Positions 1 to 6,810 of a stretch of 8,421 nt of DNA are shown here, one piece after another. A program made the position numbers and the translations under genes. The notes below the pieces were generated by a model, which saw nothing but the letters and a program-made list of their open reading frames with translations, made no database searches and was not told the DNA's origin. Within the stretch, counting starts at the first letter, position 1. The number at the start of each line of letters is the position of its first letter. Source of the stretch: Acidocella sp. 35-58-6 (GTDB taxonomy: Bacteria; Pseudomonadota; Alphaproteobacteria; Acetobacterales; Acetobacteraceae); contig NCFD01000038.1 of NCBI GenBank assembly GCA_002281005.1, positions 1 through 8,421 of the forward strand. The letters are read 5' to 3'.

Positions 1-11
1 GGAAAGGGGCT

Positions 12-1370
12 ATGAACCATTCGCCCACCAAACGCCGCCTTTTTGGCACTGACGGTATCCGCGGCACCGCCAACACCAGCCCGATGACCGCCGAGATGGC
101 GCTGAAGCTGGGGCAGGCTGCGGGGTTGCTGTTTACCCGCGGCAACCACCGGCACCGGGTGATTATCGGCAAGGACACGAGGCTTTCCGGCTACATGCTG
201 GAACCGGCGCTGACCGCCGGGTTTACCGGGGCGGGGATGAACGTAACGTTGGCCGGCCCGCTGCCCACCCCGGCGATTGCGATGCTGACACGCAGCCTGC
301 GGCTGGATTTGGGCGTGGTGATTTCGGCCAGCCATAACCCGTATGAGGATAACGGGATTAAGTTGTTCGGGCCGGATGGCGCCAAACTCTCGGATGCCAC
401 CGAGATGGAGATCGAGGCGCTGATGGAGAGTGACCTTTCCGGGCGTCTGGCACCGCCTGATAAATTGGGGCGGGCTTCGCGGCTGGTGGATGCGGCGGGG
501 CGCTATATCGAGGCGGCTAAATCCAGCCTGGAGCGGGGTTTGCGGCTGGATGGCTTACGCATTGTGGTGGATTGCGCCAATGGCGCGGCCTACAAAGTGG
601 CCCCGGCCGCGTTGTATGAGCTGGGAGCCACGGTGATCCCCATCGGCGTGGAGCCGGATGGCTATAATATCAATAAGGGCGTGGGTTCCACTGTGCCGGA
701 CCATTTATGCGCGGCGGTGATTGAGCATCACGCGGACATTGGCATTGCGCTGGACGGCGATGCCGACCGGGTGATTCTAGCCGATGAGCGCGGCGAGATT
801 GTGGATGGCGACCAGATTTTGGGGCTGATCGCGCGGGATATGTTTGAGCAAGGAAGGCTGGCCAAGCCGGGCATTGTGGCGACCGTGATGTCGAATTTAG
901 GGCTGGAACGGTTTTTGGGCGGGCTGGGCATTGAATTGCTGCGCACCAAGGTGGGGGACCGCTATGTGGCGGAGACCATGCGGGCGGAGGGGATCAACCT
1001 GGGCGGTGAGCAATCCGGCCATGTGATCCTGTCGGATTTTGCGACGACCGGCGACGGGCTGATTGCGGCGTTGCAGGTGCTGGCGGTGCTGGTGCGCTCG
1101 GGGCGCAAAGCCTCGGAGGCGTGCCGGGTGTTCGCACCGCTGCCGCAACTGCTGCGCAATGTGCGCTATGCGGGGGTCTCGCCGCTGCTGCGGGCCGATA
1201 TTCAAAGTGCCATTGCGCTGGCAAGCGAGCGGCTGGCGGCGACCGGGCGGGTGTTGATACGGGCTTCGGGCACCGAGCCGCTCATCCGGGTGATGGCGGA
1301 GGGCGAGGATTTCGCGCTGATTCAGGAAATTGTTGAAGGATTATGCGTCACGATCGCCCGCGCTGCATGA
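12..1370 (+). CDS. glmM: Phosphoglucosamine mutase GlmM
   Basis: Cytosolic enzyme interconverting glucosamine-6-phosphate and glucosamine-1-phosphate, the step before GlmU in UDP-GlcNAc synthesis for peptidoglycan and LPS. At 452 residues it matches the family (E. coli 445). It has all four alpha-D-phosphohexomutase signatures: N-terminal [11 protein letters not shown] (8-18); the active-site loop ISASHNP with phosphoserine S107; the Mg-binding loop DGDADR (248-253); the sugar loop GGEQSGH (331-337); and the C-terminal phosphate-binding loop [11 protein letters not shown] (417-427). The GEQSGH loop and the SASHNP serine fit GlmM better than phosphomannomutase. A purine-rich stretch just before the ATG (AAGGGG at 4-9, GGA at 1-3) serves as ribosome binding site; any promoter lies outside the window. 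The stop overlaps the thiD start, implying co-transcription. Inference: it is the distal part of an operon, often ftsH-folP-glmM in related bacteria. Confidence 0.97.
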   Translation: MNHSPTKRRLFGTDGIRGTANTSPMTAEMALKLGQAAGLLFTRGNHRHRVIIGKDTRLSGYMLEPALTAGFTGAGMNVTLAGPLPTPAIAMLTRSLRLDLGVVISASHNPYEDNGIKLFGPDGAKLSDATEMEIEALMESDLSGRLAPPDKLGRASRLVDAAGRYIEAAKSSLERGLRLDGLRIVVDCANGAAYKVAPAALYELGATVIPIGVEPDGYNINKGVGSTVPDHLCAAVIEHHADIGIALDGDADRVILADERGEIVDGDQILGLIARDMFEQGRLAKPGIVATVMSNLGLERFLGGLGIELLRTKVGDRYVAETMRAEGINLGGEQSGHVILSDFATTGDGLIAALQVLAVLVRSGRKASEACRVFAPLPQLLRNVRYAGVSPLLRADIQSAIALASERLAATGRVLIRASGTEPLIRVMAEGEDFALIQEIVEGLCVTIARAA

Positions 1371-2146
1371 TTGCAAGAGTTTTAACGATTGCTGGTTCGG
1401 ACTCCGGTGGCGGGGCGGGGATTGAGGCGGATATTAAAACCATCGCGGCCCTTGGTGGTTATGCCTGCACAACCATCACGGCGGTGACGGCACAGAACAC
1501 GCAAGGCGTGTTTGGCGTGCATACGCTGCCGGCGGAATTTGTTCGGTTATCAATTCAAACCGTGCTGAACGATATCGGGGTGGATGCAGTGAAATTGGGT
1601 ATGTTGGCGAATGCCGATATTATCGCGGCGGTGGCGGAAAGTTTGCCGCGCGGGGTGCCGGTGGTGCTGGACCCGGTGATGGTGGCGACCTCAGGTGCGG
1701 TACTGCTGCCTGATGATGCGATTGCGAATGTGAAAAAACTGCTGATGCCGCTTGCCACCATTGTAACGCCAAACTTACCGGAGGCAGCCAAGCTGACCGG
1801 GCGGGCGCTGCAGGGGGCGGATGATTACCTAGCTGCCGGGCAGGCGCTGCTGGCAATGGGGGCGAAAGCAGCCCTGATTAAAGGCGGCCATGGCGATGGC
1901 GATATGCTCACCGACACGCTGGTTTATGAAGGGGGCGTGGAGGTATTTTCCCACCCGCGGATTCACACCAAAAACACCCACGGCACCGGCTGCACCCTGG
2001 CCTCGGCGATTGCGACCGGCTTGGCGCAGGGGCTGGGCTTGGTGGAAGCTGTGAGGCGGGCGCATGATTATTTACAAAGTGCCATTCAACACGCGCCGGG
2101 GTTCGGTGGCGGGCATGGGCCGGTTTGGCATGGGGTGAAGGTTTAA
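1367..2146 (+). CDS. thiD: Bifunctional hydroxymethylpyrimidine kinase/phosphomethylpyrimidine kinase ThiD
   Basis: Cytosolic ribokinase-fold enzyme that phosphorylates HMP and then HMP-P, giving HMP pyrophosphate for thiamine synthesis. From the ATG at 1367 the protein has 259 residues (E. coli 266). The N-terminal [13 protein letters not shown] (6-18) is the family hallmark, with the TAQNTQGV segment (41-48) in the substrate pocket. [10 protein letters not shown] (101-110) and VTPNLPEA (133-140) are typical of Thi[13 protein letters not shown] (203-214) is the anion-hole loop with C209. The start at 1367 gives the usual short N-terminus and an ATGA overlap with the glmM stop, suggesting translational coupling. 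An in-frame ATG at 1343 would add eight residues and has GAAGGA only two bases upstream, so it is less likely but not excluded. No TPP riboswitch can precede it because glmM abuts. The gene ends six bases before the convergent glycosyltransferase. Confidence 0.95.
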   Translation: MIARVLTIAGSDSGGGAGIEADIKTIAALGGYACTTITAVTAQNTQGVFGVHTLPAEFVRLSIQTVLNDIGVDAVKLGMLANADIIAAVAESLPRGVPVVLDPVMVATSGAVLLPDDAIANVKKLLMPLATIVTPNLPEAAKLTGRALQGADDYLAAGQALLAMGAKAALIKGGHGDGDMLTDTLVYEGGVEVFSHPRIHTKNTHGTGCTLASAIATGLAQGLGLVEAVRRAHDYLQSAIQHAPGFGGGHGPVWHGVKV

Positions 2147-2152
2147 AGCTGT

Positions 2153-3061
2153 TCAAATATTCTCACGATGCAGTGCCAATTTGCGGAACCCGCGCCACCA
2201 TAGCTGCACTTGTCCATAAATATGCTTGAGCGGAATGAGCACAAAAATCCAGGGCCGCACCGTTACGGGAGACACGGCCACATACTCCCGGTAGTATGAC
2301 ATCGGCTGAACGCGGTAGAGTAGCCGCTTCCAACTTTTATATTTGGCCATCACCTGGCTGCCGTCGCTCTGCGGATGCAGGCGATAAATCTGGTAGGTGC
2401 CGGGGATGCATCGAAGATCGCCCTTGGCCGTCAACTGGAATACAAAAATAAAGTCCCATGAATAGCCGTTTCGCAGTAGCACCGAAAGATCAAGGCTCAG
2501 CAGTGCCTCGCGGTGGAACAAGCCATAGATGTAGAGATTACGGGCATTGTACGTGGTCTCAGTGCCCATGAAGATCCGGAAATATGAGCCTTTTGGGTAG
2601 TCTGCCGGCGTGCGGTTCACGGCAATTTCGCCATTAACCATGAAGCGCAGGCTACCGCGCACCGCTATATCGCTGGGGCGGATATTCATCACCAGGGTTG
2701 CGATCCAGGTCTCGGCCCAGATGTCATCTTGCGCGGCCCACATGAAAAACGGCCCGCGTGCGCGCTTGAGCACAAACATGAAATTCGGCCCCGGCCCGAT
2801 GTTGCGGGGTTGCCGGATATAGATGATCCTTGGGTCGAGGGCTGCATAGGCCTGGCAAATAGCCTGGGTGCCGTCGCTCGAAGCGTCATCCGAGATGATC
2901 AGCTCAAAATCGCTCGCCGTTTGCGCCAGCAGCGACTTGATCGCCGCCTCAATATAGTCGCCACCATTATAAGCGGGCATCCCGATGCTGACCTTGGGTG
3001 GCAGCACCGAACGGGCCGATTCAGCCACGCGGTAAAAACCCCACGATACGTTCCGCTTCAT
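2153..3061 (-). CDS. Family 2 glycosyltransferase (GT-A fold)
   Basis: Probable sugar transferase for a surface polysaccharide or glycolipid; donor and acceptor cannot be told from sequence. The GT2 domain starts at PKVSIGMPAYNGGDYI (22-37). It continues with ELIISDDASSDGT (53-65), where D58/D59 lie in the nucleotide-binding strand, and NIGPGPNF (87-94). MWAAQDDIW (107-115) provides the D112/D113 metal-binding motif, and WDFIF (202-206) may hold the catalytic acid region. The C-terminus (about 265-295) is aromatic and basic with a short hydrophobic run, perhaps a peripheral membrane contact. It is the last gene of the CHAP-murJ-trpS unit. The ATG at 3061 overlaps trpS by 41 bases and lacks a clear Shine-Dalgarno. 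A GTG at 3028 (overlap 8 bases, GGGG about ten bases upstream, 291 residues) is a credible alternative. GC (54% in 2161-2460) is lower than in glmM (61% in 301-600), hinting at later acquisition. Confidence 0.88.
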   Translation of the reverse strand: MKRNVSWGFYRVAESARSVLPPKVSIGMPAYNGGDYIEAAIKSLLAQTASDFELIISDDASSDGTQAICQAYAALDPRIIYIRQPRNIGPGPNFMFVLKRARGPFFMWAAQDDIWAETWIATLVMNIRPSDIAVRGSLRFMVNGEIAVNRTPADYPKGSYFRIFMGTETTYNARNLYIYGLFHREALLSLDLSVLLRNGYSWDFIFVFQLTAKGDLRCIPGTYQIYRLHPQSDGSQVMAKYKSWKRLLYRVQPMSYYREYVAVSPVTVRPWIFVLIPLKHIYGQVQLWWRGFRKLALHRENI

Positions 3062-4022
3062 CTACAATCGGGTTGGCAATGGCGGCGGCGCGGCGGGCGC
3101 CGGCTTGCAGGATGGATTCGAGATACACGGGCTCAGCCAGCAGGTCGTTGGCGGCCTTGGTGATGGGCGCGATATGCGCGATGAGAACTTCCGCGAGTTT
3201 TTCCTTGAACGGACCAAAGCCGGAGCCTGCGAATTGTTGCAGCACGGCGGCGGAAGTTTGGTTGGTCATGGCGGCATACATGCCGACTAAATTGGCCGCT
3301 TCCGGGCGGGGCTGCAGGGCTTCGATGTTATCCGGTAGCGGCTCTGGGTCGGTTTTCGCGCGGCGGATTTTCAGGGCGATGGTGTCGGCATCGTCGGTGA
3401 GTTGGATCCGGCTTTGTTCGGAGGCATCTGACTTCGACATTTTCTTCAACCCATCGCGCAGGCTCATCACGCGGGCGGTTTCGGCCAGAATCAGCGGCTC
3501 AATGCGGGGGAAAAAATCCACGCCATAATCATGGTTGAATTTTTCGGCGATGTCGTTGGCGAGTTCAAGGTGCTGGCGCTGGTCGTCACCCACCGGCACC
3601 AAGGTGGCGTGGTAGGCGTGAATGTCCGCGGCCATTAAATTGGGATACACATACAGGCCGGTGGAAACCGCCTCGCGGTCCTTGCCGGCTTTGTCCTTGA
3701 ACTGGGTCATGCGGTTCAGCCAGCCGACGCGGGCGACGCAGTTGAAGATCCAGGCCAGCCGCGCGTGGGCGTGCACGGCGGATTGATGGAATAATATTTG
3801 CCTCTCAGGATCGATCCCGCAGGCGATGAGGATGGCCGCATTTTGCAGGGTTTGCGCCCGCAACGCCTTAGGGTCTTGCGCCACGGTGATGGCGTGCAAA
3901 TCCACCAGGCAGAAGATGCACTCATTCTCCGCCTGCAGCTTCACCCAGTTTTGGATGGCGCCGAGATAGTTGCCGAGGTGAGCGATGCCGGTGGGCTGAA
4001 TGCCTGAAAATATACGTGCCAT
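3021..4022 (-). CDS. trpS: Tryptophanyl-tRNA synthetase TrpS
   Basis: Class I aminoacyl-tRNA synthetase charging tRNA-Trp with tryptophan in the cytosol. It has 333 residues, the normal bacterial length (E. coli 334). Visible signatures are the N-terminal FSGIQPTG (5-12) and the HIGH-equivalent HLGN (15-18) of the ATP site. YPNLMAADI (126-134) contains D133, expected to contact the tryptophan amine. VPVGDDQRQHLEL (142-154) is followed by the KMSKS loop (194-198). The gene sits 11 bases after murJ on the same strand and runs into the glycosyltransferase, so it is inside an operon. The gap to murJ has no strong Shine-Dalgarno, so coupling to murJ translation is plausible. No leader peptide or T-box is possible in that gap. 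It looks like the ordinary single-copy housekeeping synthetase, with no truncation or missing motif. Confidence 0.97.
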   Translation of the reverse strand: MARIFSGIQPTGIAHLGNYLGAIQNWVKLQAENECIFCLVDLHAITVAQDPKALRAQTLQNAAILIACGIDPERQILFHQSAVHAHARLAWIFNCVARVGWLNRMTQFKDKAGKDREAVSTGLYVYPNLMAADIHAYHATLVPVGDDQRQHLELANDIAEKFNHDYGVDFFPRIEPLILAETARVMSLRDGLKKMSKSDASEQSRIQLTDDADTIALKIRRAKTDPEPLPDNIEALQPRPEAANLVGMYAAMTNQTSAAVLQQFAGSGFGPFKEKLAEVLIAHIAPITKAANDLLAEPVYLESILQAGARRAAAIANPIVDEAERIVGFLPRG

Positions 4023-4033
4023 GGCCGGGATGG

Positions 4034-5575
4034 TTAAACGGGCTTGCGGCGGCGGGCAAGGATGGCGCGGAGTTGCTCCAGGTCAAATGCGCGGAGCAGG
4101 ATGCCGCCACCCACATAGGCAATGCCGCCCACTAGCGTGAGGAGCAAAAATTCCGGGATGCTGGTTTTGCCGAGGGGCAACAAATATTGCGTGCCGGCCA
4201 GGGCGGCGGCCATCAACAGGCTGGTGGCGAGGATGCGCGGCAGGCGCTGCTTGGCCGGTGAATCCAGCTTGAAATGGCCGCGCTTGTGCAAAATTACGGT
4301 AAGCAGCACTGCATTGAACCCGGCTGCCAGGCTGGTGGCCAGTGCCGGGCCAACAGCTTTCAGCGGGTGCATGAACACCAGATTCATCGCCAAATTCAGC
4401 AGCACGGCGGCGACACCGATTTTTAGGGGGGTAACAGTATCGCCACGTGCGAAAAATCCGGGGGTGAGAACTTTGACCAGCGCGAACACCGGCAGGCCGA
4501 TGGCAAAAGCTGCCAGCGAATGCCCGGCCAGCACGGCGGTGTTCAGGGTAAAAGCACCGCGCACAAATAGCACATCCATCACCGGCACGGCGGCCACTGA
4601 AAGCCCGATGGCAGCGGGCAGTGTGAGGATGAGCACCGATTCCAGCGCCCGGTTGAGGGTGGCAATCGCGCCTTCAGTGTCGTTCAGGGCAATCTGGCGG
4701 GCCACCAGCGGCAGCAGCGCCGTGCCCGCCGCTGTGCCGATGACGCCGAGCGGCAACTGGTTCACCCGGTCGGCATAATACAGCAACGAGACCGACCCGG
4801 CGGGCAGCAGGGTGCCGATGATGATGTCGATGGAGACGTTGAGTTGCGTCACCCCTGCCCCCACCAGCCCTGGGGCCATGCGGCGGAATAATTTGCGAAT
4901 CCGGGGGGTAAGTTTGGGGCGCGGCAGAATAATACGCATGCCGGCGCGGCGCAGCGCCCATAATAACAACCAAAGCTGTGCCACGCCCGAGACCGTGACA
5001 CCCCAGGCCAGCGCATAGCCGGGATTAGGCAAATACGGCGTGAGCAGCAGCATGAAGACGATGGAAAACACGTTGAACAGCACCGGCGCCGCCGCTGCCG
5101 CCGCGAACTTATTCATGGCGTTCAGCACACCTGAGACCAACGCCGCCAGACAAACAAAAAACAGATACGGGAACATGATGCGGGTAAGCGCCACCGCCAG
5201 CGCGAACTTACCCGGATTGCTGGAAAAACCCGGTGCCAGCACATACAGCACCCAGGGCATGAAAATCTCGCCCACCACCGTGATGGCACCCAGCCAGAAC
5301 ACCATCACCGCGGTGGTTTCCTCCGCAAACCCGGCGGCGGCGTCCTTACCCTCAGTGTGTAAAATGGCGGAGATGGAGGGCACGAAGGCGGCATTGAACG
5401 CCCCTTCACCAAACAACCGGCGAAACAGGTTGGGCAGCCGCAAGGCCACGAAAAACGCATCGGCCACCGGGCCGGTGCCCAGGATGGCGGCGATCAGCAT
5501 ATCGCGGGCAAAGCCGAGCACCCGGCTTGCCATGGTCCATAGTCCAACCGTGAAGGCGCTTCTGAGCATATTCAT
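4034..5575 (-). CDS. murJ: Lipid II flippase MurJ (MviN)
   Basis: Inner-membrane MOP-superfamily transporter that moves undecaprenyl-linked lipid II from the cytosolic to the periplasmic face for peptidoglycan polymerisation. It has 513 residues (E. coli 511) and many hydrophobic segments, consistent with the 14-helix fold. The N-terminal signature SRVLGFARD (17-25) and DAFFVALRLPNLFRRLFGEGAF (39-60) are present. R18, R24, D39, R52 and R270 fall at the same numbers as the functionally important charged residues of E. coli MurJ. Position 273 is Gln in VNQLPLG where E. coli has Glu. The ATG at 5575 is 12 bases after the CHAP gene stop, with AGGCGG directly upstream. The ATG two codons later has a more usual spacing, so the true N-terminus may be two residues shorter. 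Co-transcription with the CHAP lipoprotein and trpS is likely. Confidence 0.97.
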   Translation of the reverse strand: MNMLRSAFTVGLWTMASRVLGFARDMLIAAILGTGPVADAFFVALRLPNLFRRLFGEGAFNAAFVPSISAILHTEGKDAAAGFAEETTAVMVFWLGAITVVGEIFMPWVLYVLAPGFSSNPGKFALAVALTRIMFPYLFFVCLAALVSGVLNAMNKFAAAAAAPVLFNVFSIVFMLLLTPYLPNPGYALAWGVTVSGVAQLWLLLWALRRAGMRIILPRPKLTPRIRKLFRRMAPGLVGAGVTQLNVSIDIIIGTLLPAGSVSLLYYADRVNQLPLGVIGTAAGTALLPLVARQIALNDTEGAIATLNRALESVLILTLPAAIGLSVAAVPVMDVLFVRGAFTLNTAVLAGHSLAAFAIGLPVFALVKVLTPGFFARGDTVTPLKIGVAAVLLNLAMNLVFMHPLKAVGPALATSLAAGFNAVLLTVILHKRGHFKLDSPAKQRLPRILATSLLMAAALAGTQYLLPLGKTSIPEFLLLTLVGGIAYVGGGILLRAFDLEQLRAILARRRKPV

Positions 5576-5587
5576 CCGCCTACATGG

Positions 5588-6058
5588 TTAATGCGGCAGG
5601 ATAAACCCGTCAGTGGGGTAAACCGTGACGCCCATTTCCTTCACCGGCTCATACCAGACTCTTACCTCGGTCCAGTCATTGGCAGGGGAGACATCGATCA
5701 CCGGCTGGTTATTCTCAATCCGGTAGGGCACCCAGTTGGATTGCGTAACTTGAATATCGCGGGAGTCCTGGACCGATGTCACCACCGCCAGATGGCCGCT
5801 GGTCATCGAGCCATAGGGCTTGAATACCAGCACCGCGCCGGGTGCGGGCTTCTGGCTGCGGGGGTATCGTCCGGCGGCTTCGTCCCACCAAGCCCAGGCG
5901 TCGCCCGCAAGCTGGATGCCGGAAACTTCGCGCGCATAGGGCACGCAGGTCAGGCTGGTTTGGGTGCCCAGATTGGGCTGGCCACCCCCGCACGCGGTGA
6001 GGCAGGCCAAAAGTAAAACGGCCAGAATGTTCCTGAATGACACCAAATTTCCCGCCAT
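5588..6058 (-). CDS. CHAP-domain lipoprotein, probable peptidoglycan amidase/endopeptidase
   Basis: Small predicted lipoprotein with a CHAP (NlpC/P60-like cysteine peptidase/amidase) domain. Proteins of this family cut amide bonds in peptidoglycan or related substrates; the actual bond here is unknown. A hydrophobic signal (about 10-22) leads to the lipobox L20-T21-A22-C23, so it should be lipid-anchored in the periplasm. CHAP features are LTCVPYAREVSGI (37-49) with the presumed nucleophile C38, DAWAWW (53-58), PGAVLVF (73-79), and SGHLAVV (87-93) with the catalytic H89. SNW (107-109) supplies N108 as likely third residue, followed by the C-terminal strand WTEVRVWY (129-136). At 156 residues it is a bare single domain with no separate wall-binding module. 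It is the first gene of the unit reading into murJ 12 bases downstream. The start is uncertain: a GTG at 6043 with GGGA upstream would still keep a good signal peptide. Confidence 0.85.
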   Translation of the reverse strand: MAGNLVSFRNILAVLLLACLTACGGGQPNLGTQTSLTCVPYAREVSGIQLAGDAWAWWDEAAGRYPRSQKPAPGAVLVFKPYGSMTSGHLAVVTSVQDSRDIQVTQSNWVPYRIENNQPVIDVSPANDWTEVRVWYEPVKEMGVTVYPTDGFILPH

Positions 6059-6120
6059 CCGATCCGCTGATGCAAACCATAAGACTCGCGTGCGTGACCG
6101 TACAATGCCATTCTGGCGGC
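6059..6120. promoter_or_regulatory. Divergent intergenic region between the CHAP and SIMPL genes
   Basis: This 62-base gap separates two divergently read envelope genes and must hold the promoter of the minus-strand CHAP-murJ-trpS-GT2 unit and of the SIMPL gene, unless transcription enters from elsewhere. On the minus strand a weak match is TTGTAC (6105-6100), an 18-base spacer, then TATGGT (6081-6076). On the plus strand TACAAT (6101-6106) resembles a -10 box but has no good -35 and would leave a leader of only about eight bases. Both calls are tentative and overlap each other, which would make the two promoters mutually exclusive. Confidence 0.35.
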
Positions 6121-6810
6121 ATGAAAATACTTCTGTTGAGCTGCCTGCTGGTCTGCCTGGGTCAAACCGCCTGCTGGGCGCAAACCACGCTTAATTTGTC
6201 CGCCGTGGGGGCCGATATCGTGCTTCCCGATGAGATGACGGCCAGCTTCAGTGTGATGGCGCAGGCGCCGACAGCCGCCGCCGCGCAGGACGCTGTCAAT
6301 CAAACGATGGCCAAGGCACTGGCCGCCGCCAACAGTGCCAAGGATGTGACGGTCACGACCGGCGGTTATTTCGTTAATGCCATCGGGGACCAGACGGCGC
6401 CGCAAAAGCCGATGTTCCAGGCCGAGCAAACGCTGCAACTGAAAGTGCCGGCACCGGATGGCAAAACGCCGGGTGGTTTCACGAATCTGGTGAGCCAGTT
6501 GCAGCGCGATGGGTTATTGCTGCGGCAACTGAACGGGCAATTATCGGCCGGTGGGGAAGATGCCGCCAAGGCCGCGGCCACAGTGGATGCGATTCACAAA
6601 TTGCAGGCGCAGGCGGATGCCGTGGCGCAAACGCTGGGCGATAAAACCGGTGAGCTGAAGACACTGAGCATTGATAACAACATGCCAGGGCCGGTGGTGT
6701 TTGGCGCTATGCGGATGGCGGCAGCAGCACCCGTGCAGTCTGAACAAGGGCCGATGACTGTCAGCGTGACGATCAGTGCGACCTTCACCCTTACGCCGCG
6801 CACTCAATAG
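6121..6810 (+). CDS. SIMPL-domain (DUF541, YggE-like) periplasmic protein
   Basis: Predicted secreted protein of the SIMPL/DUF541 family, whose members include E. coli YggE (linked to oxidative stress tolerance) and BP26 of Brucella. The biochemical role of the family is not settled. Residues 1-20 form a signal peptide (MK, then a leucine-rich core) with probable cleavage after A20 (CWA/QTT). The Cys at 18 lacks a proper lipobox, so a soluble periplasmic form is expected. The mature part follows the SIMPL pattern: a first strand LNLSAVGADIVLPDEMTASFSVMA (24-47), an Ala-rich helix, then VTVTTGGYFVNAI, paired strands, a second Ala-rich helix (about 150-180), and the closing strand MTVSVTISATFTL. 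It has 229 residues (YggE 246). The ATG at 6121 was chosen because upstream ATGs at 6037 and 6070 spoil the signal peptide. The 3' end overlaps the convergent GT4 gene by 20 bases. Confidence 0.8.
   Translation: MKILLLSCLLVCLGQTACWAQTTLNLSAVGADIVLPDEMTASFSVMAQAPTAAAAQDAVNQTMAKALAAANSAKDVTVTTGGYFVNAIGDQTAPQKPMFQAEQTLQLKVPAPDGKTPGGFTNLVSQLQRDGLLLRQLNGQLSAGGEDAAKAAATVDAIHKLQAQADAVAQTLGDKTGELKTLSIDNNMPGPVVFGAMRMAAAAPVQSEQGPMTVSVTISATFTLTPRTQ

Noticed and set aside
1203..2086. Twelve-base direct repeat CAAAGTGCCATT at 1203-1214 and 2075-2086
   Set aside because: Both copies lie in conserved coding sequence and encode the same short QSAI string; there is no flanking similarity or sign of a mobile element.
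2147..2152. Terminator between the convergent thiD and GT2 genes
   Set aside because: The gap is six bases and I see no GC hairpin followed by a T run around it on either strand.
2998..3528. Open frame of 176 codons on the plus strand, opposite trpS and the GT2 start
   Set aside because: The opposite strand carries TrpS with both class I signatures; this frame has no family resemblance.
4122..4778. Open frame of 218 codons on the plus strand, opposite murJ
   Set aside because: It is antisense to a complete MurJ, has low-complexity Ser/Ala/Arg composition with no recognisable domain, and is the kind of long frame that GC-rich codon bias produces.
5040..5591. Open frame of 183 codons on the plus strand, opposite the murJ 5' half
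   Set aside because: Antisense shadow of MurJ; composition is dominated by Ser, Ala, Thr and Asn with no motif, and there is no convincing ribosome site.
6037..6120. Upstream in-frame start for the SIMPL gene at 6037
   Set aside because: It would add 28 residues ahead of a clean signal peptide and overlap the divergent CHAP gene. The ATG at 6121 gives a normal secreted protein.
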